Assembly: GCA_030062745.1 (NCBI GenBank)
Contig: CP099842.1
Location: 4,817,822 to 4,881,821 of the forward strand
From: Capitulum mitella
Lineage: Eukaryota; Arthropoda; Thecostraca; Pollicipedomorpha; Pollicipedidae
Direction: 5' to 3'
Length of the DNA stretch: 64,000 bases
Below, in pieces: positions 11,501 to 21,468 of this stretch (positions are counted from its first letter, which is position 1; each line of letters begins with the position of its first letter). Made by a program: the position numbers and the translations under genes. The notes beneath the pieces were generated by a model. It did not search any database. It was given only the letters and a program-made list of their open reading frames with translations, and had not been told where the DNA came from.

Positions 11501-11768
11501 GGAGGAGAGGGCACTGGGCGACAGGGAGAAGGCCATGGAGGGCACGGAGGAGTCTCTGATGAACACTCAGAGGGTCATCGAGGGCTTTCACGAGGCGTTT
11601 GCGGCCTCTGCTGAGGGGCTGGAGGGGACGGACGGCACGCTGGTGGGTGCGGAGCGAGTCCCGGACGGTCCGGCGTCGTTCGTGGAGCCCGGCTCTCCGG
11701 AGTGGGACATCAGTGCCGATCCACGCCGGCCGGTCTCAGCCCCGTCCCTCACAGCCAACTGGGTGTAA
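8565..11768 (+). CDS. Single-pass membrane protein, three exons, unknown family
   Basis: The exons are 8565-8646, 9239-9465 and 10809-11768, giving about 422 residues. Exon 1 ends CCG G before GTGAGG (phase 1). Exon 2 starts after CGACATCAG and completes the codon as GCT. Exon 2 ends GGC GAG before GTGGGA (phase 0) and exon 3 starts after TTTCTCCGCAG in phase 0, so all joins keep frame. The short N-terminus lacks a signal peptide. A hydrophobic span at residues 36-57 (LAFTIGVITVAAAFCVISLV) is followed by a CHCARH cluster, suggesting a type III membrane protein with a long cytoplasmic tail. The tail has a poly-Ala run, an Arg-rich block and a possible helix (SRRALERLLRRPLTDAELR) before the TAA. 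I do not recognise the family. The first ATG in frame is 8565; the frame is open upstream without another ATG. Confidence 0.65.
9472..9630 (+). repeat. Short tandem repeat GGAGAC-GGTCTG in intron 2
   Basis: Degenerate units of about 16 bp built on GGAGACGGTCTGCCGT start at the exon 2 donor and run into intron 2. The last four units (9559-9630) are the most regular. No coding function is apparent. Confidence 0.6.
10057..10460 (+). repeat. Dispersed repeat with internal TA microsatellite, copy 1
   Basis: This stretch matches 42118-42560 in the same order. Both have a GGGCCGAGC-like start, CAACCTAA-CTC-CCC-AAA, GTGGGTTT-like sequence, a GTATATA/ATATAT tract, TCTATTT/CTTTCT, then ATCAACATT-G-TGGGCC and GAATACA-ATCGACAC near the end. 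The inner TA tract here (about 10217-10268) is short and interrupted. The copy lies inside intron 2 of the membrane protein gene. The superfamily is not assigned because I see no clear terminal repeats or target duplication. Confidence 0.6.
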
Positions 11769-12286
11769 GGTCCAGCCGGGGGGACGGCACTGGCAGCTAG
11801 GTGCAGGGACCAAGCGTTAGTCACCTCCGTTCACAGGACAGCGCTGGCAGCCTGGCGCAGGGCCTGGTGCGTTCCAAGTTGATATCATGGTATTTGGCGT
11901 AACAGCTGCGTGCAGGGCTAACGTTTTGGCATGATTCCGTCTACGCCCGGCGACGACAGCGGATTAGAGGGTCCGGATCCAGCTAAATATAGTCTGCCCT
12001 TCAGGGAGAGGACGTCCTGGGCGCCAGACCTTGGGCATGTCTGTCCATTACGCAGCAGCGATAACTGGATATTGGAGCCGGCTCGGTTACAGATCACACA
12101 GCTGCCAGGGCACGAGTGCAGGGTGAACGTCCTGTGTACAATGTGTGATGCCGGGTTGTACACGGATTATGGCTGTTAAGAAGTGTGCGACCATGATTTG
12201 TCACGGCGAGCACTGATTATAAAGTTATCAGGCTGGTTGAAGATGAACATCTTTGTTGCGTTGTTTAAATGTCTTCATGTTTGTGA

Positions 12287-12292
12287 AATAAA
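12287..12292 (+). terminator. Poly(A) signal of the membrane protein gene
   Basis: AATAAA lies 519 bases after the stop codon at 11766-11768, in sequence that turns AT-rich after the GC-rich coding exon. It is the first canonical poly(A) hexamer downstream on this strand that I noticed. Confidence 0.55.
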
Positions 12293-12752
12293 AGAACGAG
12301 GCTCAAAGCATTACCAGACGTAAACTGTTCTACCCAAATCCATTCACCACTGGCAGGCATGTGATAATCATTTCTATAAGTTGTCTTAATGGGTCAACAC
12401 TTCTCCGGCTCTCGCTGGATGCAAACATCTAGCCAGATACGTTTGGTCGCACATGGGAAAAATACTAATGATAAAGCATAGCTGATGATGAGGCTTCGGA
12501 TGCTGCGAAATTTCCGTTTTCTGCCGATTGGAAGACATTAGCAGTTCTACCATTCTGTAAAGAAACTGACCCTTAAAACTGCTCTGCTGCGCTGATGCAA
12601 TACAATCATCTTAATACTATTACCAACAACAGCAGCAGTTCGTTTGCCACGGGTTTGTGTACTGGGCCAGCGTCTACCAAAACAACGTCTGCGATATGGT
12701 TACATCTCGTTTGTATTTAAATGGCCTCGCACACTGGGTCTGGTTTTCGGGC

Positions 12753-14140
12753 AGAACTTCGTCGGTCTTAAGTTCGTAGGACAATAGTTCGTCGGGCAAT
12801 AGCTTTTAAGGACAAAAGTTCGTCGGACAAAACTCGTCTGGGCAAAAGTTCGTTTCGCAAAAGTTCGCGTGGACCAAGTTCTTCCAGGACAAAAGTTCGT
12901 CTACGGCAAAAGCTCGTCTCGCTAAGGTTCGTCTAGGACAATTTTGTCCAGGACAAAAGTTCGTCTGGCAGAAATTCGTTTAGGACAAATGTTCATCTGG
13001 GCCAAAAGTTCGTACAGGGCAAAGGTTCGTCCAAGAAAAAAGACTGTCCGTGTCGCATGGTTCTCGAGCGAAAGTTCTTCAGGGCAGTATATGTCTAGTC
13101 AAGAAAAACCGTCAATTGTCAGACAACAGCTCATGGAACCATGTTGGTGAATGAGGCTCTACCCATGGCTGGATCCGGAACCGATCTCATTCAAACTCGT
13201 GCACATCCAACTTTAGTCACTGTGCACCGTGTTGACCTGTCCGAGTAATAGGCGAGTGGGTAACCGGACCAAGCTTCGTAAGTCAAAGGTTCGTGTGAGA
13301 AAATGTTCGTAGCCAAAGGTTCGTATGCACGAGGTTCGTATGGTAAAAGGCTCGTATGGTGAAAGGTTCGTGACGGAAAATGGGAAACGGTTCGTGACGG
13401 AAGAAGTTTCAACTGCAAAAGGCTCGTATGGAAAAGATTCGTGGGAAAAAGGTTCGTAAGGGAGAAGTCTCGTAAGGAAAAATGTTCGAAGCCAAAGGTT
13501 CGTAAACAGAGGTTCGTATCGGGAAGAAGTCGCTCCGGGATTGCGCGGAAGATACTGTATGACGTCAGAGGCCGCAGGCCGATAAAGGGTGTGATCGGAC
13601 TTGGTTCGTTCCAACAGAGAGGTTAGGCTAGGTTAGGTTAGGTTACTATTTTAGGTCCACTCCTTTTCCCATACGAACCTGAAGTTAACTAACCTTTGGT
13701 TTCCAGCCTTTTTCGTTACGATTTTTCCCTCATGAACTTTTTCTTACGAATCTTTTTCATATGAACCTTTTGCAGTACGAGCCTTTTCCATTAGCGAGAC
13801 GAACTTGTCCTACACGAACTTCTGCCCTTGACGAATTCTTGCTCTAGACAAACTTCTGTGATGGTGGTGATTCGATGCGACAGACTTTTATCTTACACAA
13901 ACTTTTGCCTCATGCAAGTTTTTCCTTATACGAACTTTTGTCCTAGACGAACTTCTGCGAGAACTTGTCCCATACGAACCTTTGTTCTAGACAAACTTTT
14001 GCCCTAGACGAACTTCTGCAAGACGAACTTTTCTCCTCGAGAACTTTGGTCCTTGACAAGCTTTTACCCTCGACAAACTTGCCCTAGACGAACTTTTGCA
14101 CGACAAACTTTTGTCTTAGACGAACTTTTTCCCCGGCTAA
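12753..14140. repeat. AAGTTCG degenerate array in two opposing arms
   Basis: From about 12753 to 13530 the plus strand repeats an irregular 13-20 bp unit around AAAGTTCGTC with spacers such as TAGGACA or GTATGG. From about 13660 to 14140 the same motif runs in reverse complement (GACGAACTTTTG). Between the arms at 13619-13647 sits a short TTAGG run. The whole is a loose palindrome of about 1.4 kb. Small ORFs across it simply translate the repeat. A homologous element is at 27178-27580. Confidence 0.75.
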
Positions 14141-14463
14141 AGGTAAGTTTCTGTCCGACGAAATCGCAAACAATCCTTTGTATAATTGATACCAATGTAA
14201 AGAATGTATCATCCTGTTTCTAACCATACTTTCCACTACTTGATTTTCTAAAAAATAAGAACAAAATCGTAACGATCACGTACCACTCAGTAATACCGTG
14301 CTGCAGTCGACTGGCGGAGAACAACATTATTCCGCGGCGGAAAATGTAGTGCCGCCAAGTTTAAGGTTATTGACATCAAGGATGTGTAGACCCTGCATGC
14401 ATTTTCAAGCGATTAATGACGTCATATATATGAAAATTCTATTTTAATGCTCGTTAGACTACA

Positions 14464-14560
14464 TTAGGTTGCTAGGTTGAGTTGTGCTAGGCTAGGTTAG
14501 GTTAGGTTAGGTTAGGCTAGGTTAGATTAGGTTAGGTTAGGTTATTATGTTAGGTCAGGG
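14464..14560 (+). repeat. Interstitial TTAGG array
   Basis: The sequence is a run of GGTTAG pentamers with occasional GGCTAG variants. TTAGG is the telomere repeat of many arthropods. The array is short and embedded in ordinary sequence on both sides, so it is an internal site rather than a chromosome end. Confidence 0.8.
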
Positions 14561-14730
14561 TAAATTTTTATTTATTGTTTTATTTCGCTTGCTAATATTT
14601 TCCAGTTTTGTTCCGTGATTTCTTTTCAGATATTTTATTTCACTGCTTTTTATTTTCATTTTGTATTTTTGAAACTGCAACTTCACTTTTTTATCTTTGT
14701 AATATTTTTACTTTTTATTATTATTGTTGT

Positions 14731-14788
14731 TTGTTATTATTATTATTATTATCATTTTATTATTATTATTATTATCATTATTATTATA
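14731..14788 (+). repeat. TTA trinucleotide microsatellite
   Basis: This is a near-continuous TTA/ATT run interrupted by single CATT units. The surrounding 14.57-14.85 kb is AT-rich and has no recognisable gene; the poly-Tyr and poly-Ile ORFs here are translated microsatellite. Confidence 0.85.
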
Positions 14789-15139
14789 CAACGACTTACT
14801 TTTTTATTTGAAAGATAATTTATATCGCATTAATTATTTCCAGAACCTTTTTTATTACTCTTGATTGGACCTTGAGTCCGACCGACGACCAGTCAGCGTC
14901 GAGGTCTCACATAAATAAACTATTTAACGCAGAAACGTCAAAAATCCCTACGCGAGCGTCTGGCGGTTAGCATACCAGTGACGACGCAATCTATTTCGGG
15001 GGAAATAATGTGCTTCAGGTTTTTCCGACTGAAATCGTAAGTAGTACTTATCAATATTGTATTTGAAGCGCCATGCAACCATTACTACGATTATTTTCCC
15101 TCGAAGTAAGCGCTCGGTCAAAATCTTACTGTTGACCTT

Positions 15140-15230
15140 CCCCAGTTCCCCAGACGAACTTTTACACGAACTTCTGCATGACGAACTTTTGCCCAACGCA
15201 CCTTTCGCGACAGACACTTTTGCCCTAAAA
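15140..15230 (-). repeat. Detached fragment of the AAGTTCG array
   Basis: Several units of GACGAACTTTT appear in the same orientation as the right arm ending near 14140, about 1 kb further on. This suggests the array was once longer or was broken by an insertion. Confidence 0.6.
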
Positions 15231-15234
15231 CCCT

Positions 15235-16884
15235 GGGATTAATCACAAGGCAGATAAGCTACGACAGTGTCCGGAACTAACGTAAGGGTGTAGCCATCGT
15301 CCGCGCCGGCAGAGCTTCGGAGTAACAGCGTTTAAAATCTCGTTTATTCATTTCAATCTATACACTCGTAGGAACACAACAAATTTCACCGCTTCATTCA
15401 GTCACCAAAATTTGAAAACAATCACAAGTATCCACGCATTTCTTCGGCACAAATGACTACCACGTAAATTCCTATTTCAAGTCAACTACATATATTCGTT
15501 CTGGCACTCGGTCAATCAAACCAATACCATGCTCCGGACAAAAACACGTGCTATCGTTCCAAAGGCCCTGAAAATGTTAACAACTGCTTTAATATTGCAC
15601 AAACCTGACAGTTTAGCAGCCTGCATCGCTCGAAATTAAAATACAGCATCCGTTATGGAGAAGTGGTGAGCAATGCCCAATGGCAATGCTTTGTCAACTA
15701 CAAGCGAAGTTCCGCCAGCAACAGGCCAAAATACAAGTCACTAACAGTAAGCACCAGGTGCACATTCCTCACGGCTGCCCAAAGGCATCGGAGACGCCTT
15801 CGAGGCTCACCGCCGGCACGTACATACACCGTCAGGGGGCAGAACCCTACGTGAACACTGCCCAACGGCCGACGGCAGCGCGTTTTCACGTCGGCGGCCC
15901 GGCCGCGCCGGTATCACAGGAAACCCGCCGGCCCGATCGCCGGCGGCGGTGGCGTTCCCCGCACGGCCGGACTGCCTCCGCCCGCCCGAGTCCCGAGCGG
16001 CCTGCGATCAACACTGCACGGGGAGATTCCTCCGCAGAGGGCAGCAACTTCCCCGGCTGCAAGAATCTAACGCGCGTTTGCGACAGGACAGAACATACCT
16101 GACGTCAACGATAAGCAACAAGGAAATCCCGGGCACCATTCATGGCAACAGATTTAAAGCAAACAGAACATGATCACCTCCAATGACCATAAAACATGCT
16201 TGGCCACCCTACCAAAGCGTTCCATTACACGAAAACATGCAGTGCAAATAAATGGCACGAACAATGGCCGCTAAATGCTAAAAGACGACTGTTCCATGAT
16301 CCAGAACTCGCCGTATCATCTCCAACGACCTCCGCGTTGTCGCCAGCGTGCCAACGGGCTTCTTTAATAGCAACGATCCAAGCATGACACGCAACGCGGC
16401 ACCGTCCACCATAGGCACGTAGCTGCGAGAACAGCTACCGGCCACACAGCTGCCCGCGTCAGGCGATACAGTAGCCAACAGCGAAAATAATGTTTACAAC
16501 ACGTCTCGCAAGCATAATGGTATGGTGGCCTGCGCTAATAACGCCCGGCGATCAGAGTCAGACAGCTGCGCTTCAATTGTACACTGTCCAGGACCTTGAT
16601 CACACCAAGGCAATGAAGACGTCCTCGTAACATCAACGCCTGAAGACGACACAGCTGGATTTGTGCACCGACCCCCTCTGGAAGGTGGGCGCTACCGCCC
16701 TCTTCCAGCCAGGTATGGACAACCCACTTACAACTGCGTGAGGCCTAATGGCAGGCAGAATTACCGCCTCAGATCTGCCGGGCCCCAGAGAGCAGACAAA
16801 AGGCCGACCATCCGGCCAAGAGCGCTCTGGCGCGTATCACCTCCTCTTCACCTCCGCCCGCCTCCCCTGCCCCGTCGCCGTCGC
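15235..16884. other. Possible 3' region of the zinc-finger gene; no other gene seen
   Basis: No coding region is recognised. On the minus strand this is downstream of the zinc-finger stop codon. A minus-strand AATAAA (plus-strand TTTATT, 15343-15348) could serve as its poly(A) signal, which would imply a 3' UTR of about 1.5 kb. A GC-rich patch at 15840-16020 is open in several frames with no familiar protein. Confidence 0.3.
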
Positions 16885-19321
16885 CTACTGGTCGTTGAGC
16901 TCCATCTCGACGCCGACCATCGGCACGCGCTCGTCCAGCACCATGCTGTCGGCGTCCGCCGCGTCGAAAACGACGGCCGCCGCCTCGGCGAACAGCTGAT
17001 CGGCCAGCGCGCGCACGCCGCCCTGCGGCGACTCCGGCCGCTCCAGCAGCGCGGCCTCCCCTCCGACGCGCGCCTTGGACTCGTCCTCCTCGCCGCCGGC
17101 CGCCGACGTGAGCGTGACGTTCTCGAGCGGGTGGCAGCCGCCGGCCGGGTCGTCGTCCTCGAGGAAGGCGTCGTGGCGCGCCACCGGCGGCGGGATCGCC
17201 CCGCTGAAGCCGTCCTCGTCGTCGTCGGCCTCCTCGGCGTCGGGCAGCGGTGAGAAGCGACTGTCGGGGCGCGGCGACGAGTCAGCGCGGGCCGCGCCGC
17301 CAGACGGCGCCGCAGACGCGGACACGGGCGCACCGGCGACGCGACAGACGGTCAGCAGACTGTTCATGGGGCGCTAACAGAGAAAAACGCACAGCAGTCC
17401 AATGGGCTCGACGTACGGATGGTCGGAACAACGACATTCGCAGAGGAACTAGTCACATTGCGGATGGCATAGACGAGTTGCATGGTAGGAATAGAGACGC
17501 AAATTTATGAGCATCTATGAAAAAGGCGAGACTCAATAAAGCTGGGAAGACACAAGTCACAGGCTAACAGGGAATTATCAAACAACCTGCTGGACAGTCA
17601 CAGTGGACATTGCACATGTATACCATGACACAGCTTTAAGTAAGGCAGTAATATTTTCAATTTAATGCACCCGACCACCAGTTACCAGTTACCAGTTAGA
17701 CCACCCGCCCGACCTCCACCGTCCAGCGTCACCGCAGCCACCTCCCGCCTGCTGTCTGACCTATCTGCGTCTAGCTGAGCGTCGGCGGCTGCGGCGGGCG
17801 GCGCCGGCGCGGCGGCGGGCGCCGCCAGCGCCAGCAGCAGGGTGGCGCCGCGCCGCCGGTGCCGCCTGCGCCGGTGCTCCTGCAGGTTCTGACGCGTCAG
17901 GAAGCGGCGCGGGCAGTCGGCGCAGGCCATGCGGCCGCTCCGGACCGTGCGTCTTCCGGTGCCGGATCAGGCACGACAGGAACGCCGCCGAGTAGCCGCA
18001 CTGGTCGCAGGCGTACGGCTTCACACCTGCGGCGCGGCGCCGGCGTCAGCTGACTGTCAGCAATGGCAGCATCCAAACCGCCGCGTACACAACACAGGCA
18101 ATACGTTCCCGTTCCCTACTGCTGGCAGATGAGCAGAGGCCCCTCCAAAGGCAAAGACAGCAGACCATGACTGCCAAGAAAACGTTCGCGGGGGAAGGGG
18201 TTGCTCAGTCGTTTGCTTCCAACCAACGCTGGAAGACGAATGCTGAAATTTCCAAATTATGCGCGCGCACCTCCTCCTGCATCAGCCTTAGTTTTTGCTG
18301 GCCCTGATGAAAAGCTGCAGAATTCACATCACCAAGAGCACAGACTATGGCAATGAAAACGCCTCAACTGCCAGACAACCACAAAACTGTACACAAATAG
18401 TGCCGGCAGCACACTAGTTACCAAGCACGCACTATTACCAAGCATTCGAGGCCATCACGGCACTAGAATGATCATACAACCTACAACCGGGCAGCACGAG
18501 CATCACGATCCACCTGCAGCGTGCCCAACTACCGGAACACTCAGCCAGCGCCACACCGGTGTCTGCCCACCCGACGCCTCACCCTTGTGCAGCACGGCGT
18601 GCACGCGCAGCTGCTTGGGATGGCGGAAGCGCTTTCCGCAAACGTCGCACAGGCTGTCGCAGGCGGCCGAGTGGGTGCGCATGTGGTCGGCCAGGTGGGA
18701 GCTGGTGAGGTAGCGCTTGTCGCACAACTGGCAGCAGAATGGCCGGCCGTCTGCAGACAGGCGATGGCCCGTCGTCAGAACACTTACGACACGATACAGA
18801 CAGACAATGGGAAAATTATGGGGATTCGACGGCTGGCCAAGCATGGAGGCCACACATCGTCCCTCAAGAGCAACGAACAGAGGTCTCACGCACATACCAC
18901 AGCGAACCTGCCGAGAGTCCCCCGGACGTTCCGCAGATGTGAGTCCACAAACACAATACGCCCACCCCGTGACAACACCAATTATCCTCACGTTTCGTCA
19001 CAATCATTCAGTAACACTACATCAAGTGGATCTCTCCGCAAACATTAACCAAAAGACATGAAAGACAATCATGAACAAAGAAATGATAATTAACTGGCTG
19101 ATAAATTTATCATGTCTTGGGCAAGATACGAGATAAGACATGAGACCTAACAACAACGTGCCAAACAACGGCAGAGGAGACAAAAGCGGGCACGAGGATC
19201 CACCGACCACACAGTCCCGCCGACACCGGCCCTCACCTCCCGAGTGGGTCAGGACGTGCCGGCTCAGGTAATCCTTGGTGGCGAAGCCGCGGCCGCACTC
19301 CGGACAGGGATGGACGCCCAT
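16885..19321 (-). CDS. C2H2 zinc-finger protein, four 3' exons, frameshifted
   Basis: The minus-strand exons are about 19321-19237, 18750-18583, 18026-17742 and 17373-16885. The phases agree: exon ends G before GTGAGG join AC GGC and GT GTG starts, rebuilding the linkers SGDGRPF and KGVKPY. The last join (CGGGAG before GTGGCT, to CGC CCC ATG) is phase 0 and less certain. There are five fingers: CPECGRGF...HVLTH, CQLCDKRY...HMRTH, CDVCGKRF...HAVLH, CDQCGYSA...HRKTH and CADCPRRF...HRRRRH. A DNA-binding nuclear regulator is the likely role. The tail is Ala-rich, then acidic (EEADDDEDGFS), ending at TAG 16885-16887. Between fingers 4 and 5, near 17925-17935, one extra base breaks the frame; without it the linker would read ERPHACADC. 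The true start is probably further upstream; the ATG at 19321 sits inside the first finger's linker. Confidence 0.7.
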
Positions 19322-20391
19322 CGCCGGGCCCGGAGGTAATTCTTGTCACAGGGAAACAGCTGGGACGACCTCGAGGAGGCGGCGTCCACCGGACCGGGCA
19401 GCGGGCGGCGGTGCAGCCAGCTCAGCGGCACGGGACGTTCCAAGGCAGGCTCAGTCGTCTGAAGAAGCGGAGACGAACGCCGGAATAGTTACTCAGCCAG
19501 CTTTGGTGGCCGCTGTGGTCTTAGCAGACTTCACCAACGGAAGTAAAAGGCGAATGCTAGAAGAGAAAGGTGGCGCATGGGACAATGCGACAGCCGTTTT
19601 CCCTCCTTTTTCCGTCACATTTCAAACCAGCTGTGCATTCCTGTTTGTAAATCATGAATCCTCGAGCCGGCAGCCAACGACAAAAGTTTCATTTTCTCAT
19701 CATTTCATGCTGGAACAGCAGCGGGTCAATGACCTGACAAATACGGCGCGAAAATGCCGTGGGAACTAATAAAACACACAAATAAGTAGCAAGACCTTCG
19801 AAAAATTGCGGATTTGTCCACTTGTAATTCGCCACTACCCTAAAAAGTCTCCTACATTTCCAGACCAGTGACGGTACATCACTGGCTGGTATACTTTTAG
19901 CGTCTAGATTGGTGTGGCCACGCGGCTCACGGCGCAAATTTAACCCGCCAGATACGAAAAATATTTTGCCCCTATTAGCGTTTTCATCTCGGAACAGCAA
20001 GAAGTAGCGACCATTCGCATACCCAGGTGCCCAACTGAGAGTAAACTATCTTGTACTAGAAAAAGTCAGCATGAATATCAGATTGGGTCATTAAAATGAC
20101 ATGGCACGTAATATACGTACGGTTTACTGACGATACTCTCTTTGATATTCACACAGTTCGTTAGTCAACTGTAAAGGCGCTAAGATTCAACATGAGATCT
20201 AGATGGTTAGTTCCTTGTTAAAAACTTGGCTGAAAAACACACAAGCAAAGCTATCCTTTACCTCACATCACAAAACGAAAGATTTCGCATCGCAGCGAAC
20301 GTTAAGTTTACCAGCGCCAATCACAAGCTTAGTTTCCATACTGATTTTATTTACCTTATAACGCACGTCACCCTAAGATGTCACTTTCATC

Positions 20392-20427
20392 TTCACATTT
20401 TACGTGGTGCGCCACGTAAAATGTGAA
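20392..20427. repeat. Perfect 16-bp hairpin
   Basis: TTCACATTTTACGTGG (20392-20407) is followed by a 4-base loop and its exact reverse complement (20412-20427). No repeat family was recognised around it. Confidence 0.8.
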
Positions 20428-20966
20428 TATGTAATGCCTGGGATGGCGGAAAAGGGTGTCAGAGGGAGAAGCGGCTCCTCGCAATTTGGAAAATTCACAT
20501 CGTACTAAATATATCTTAAATGTTTTTCTCCAAAGCCTGAGAATGCTCCGCCGTTAATTGTTTTGATTATTTTTGTGTTGTCACAGCGTACTGCTTCGAT
20601 TCCATCAACACAGAACGTATACCCAATATATGACGTCTCAAATGGACTTGAGTCTTGACGTCAGCAATGGGTCCTATTGGAGACCAGCACGTACAGGGGC
20701 ACGTGTCGATTGCACTTTGAATTGTTGACTAATTTCTTTTTGCCATGGGTCGAGCATTTCCTTTTTGAGGATACCCGGGCACCCAACATATTTCAGGATA
20801 ATACAGTGCGTTCATGTTTTCTTTCAAGCAATATGCAGTGAGTCTGTTGGTCCACTTTTTTCGAAGGCTGTTACTTCGATATATAAATACGTAAATATAA
20901 ATAAATAAATAAACAAATAATATGTATACATATATGTATGTATGTGCGTGTGTCACTTCTTCGGCA

Positions 20967-20969
<3 letters not shown>

Positions 20970-21007
<38 letters not shown>
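20970..21007. repeat. TA dinucleotide microsatellite
   Basis: Uninterrupted TA units, preceded by looser TATG and AATA simple sequence from about 20880. Confidence 0.9.
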
Positions 21008-21010
<3 letters not shown>

Positions 21011-21398
21011 TTCGGTATACATGTCTATACCAACCACAACAATATATCAAATTTCCACCCTCCCTTACTTCTAGTGACTAACCATGGGCCGAAATCCAAA
21101 CATCACGGACCCTAGCTCGTTGTGAAACATCCAGTAAATTCCGGGTAACGCTCGTTAAAAAGCAATAACTAAATAAATAAAAGAGGTATTCAAATGCCCC
21201 ATGGCAACCAAACAACAAAATAACAATTCAAGTTGCATAATCCCCGCAGCCACCATCGTCAGTATTTCCTTACGAATCAGTACTTTGCCCATCTCTACAT
21301 TTAGAGTGACGTGTGTCTGCGCCATGATCGTAGCAGACGGAGCCGGCCCAGGGTTCAACACACTTCTCGGCAACCCGAACCTGCTCGTCAAGTTTTCG

Positions 21399-21403
21399 TC
21401 AGT
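21399..21403 (+). promoter_or_regulatory. Candidate arthropod initiator (TCAGT)
   Basis: TCAGT with a possible +1 A at 21401 lies about 68 bases before the TXNDC5 start codon at 21469. It matches the arthropod initiator core, but no TATA box or clear DPE accompanies it, so it is only a candidate. Confidence 0.25.
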
Positions 21404-21468
21404 GTGTCGTGGCAGACTTGAAAAGCAAGCTTGAATTCAGTTGGTCTTGGAAGCCCAAACTGTGCGCA

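Larger units (their letters stand above)
19322..21390. other. Intergenic or first-intron DNA, no gene recognised
   Basis: The stretch may hold upstream exons of the zinc-finger gene, but I found no further finger. It contains a 16-bp perfect hairpin at 20392-20427 and a TA microsatellite at 20970-21007. The ORF at 19275-19769 on the plus strand matches no family I know and begins on the antisense of a zinc-finger exon. Confidence 0.4.

Noticed and set aside
13213..13614. Minus ORF with repeated YEP and SHEP motifs
   Set aside because: It is a translation of the AAGTTCG short-repeat array, not a protein gene.
14608..14818. Tyr/Ile/Phe-rich ORFs
   Set aside because: They are translated TTA microsatellite.
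20729..21037. ORF with YIYIYI repeats
   Set aside because: It is translated TA microsatellite.
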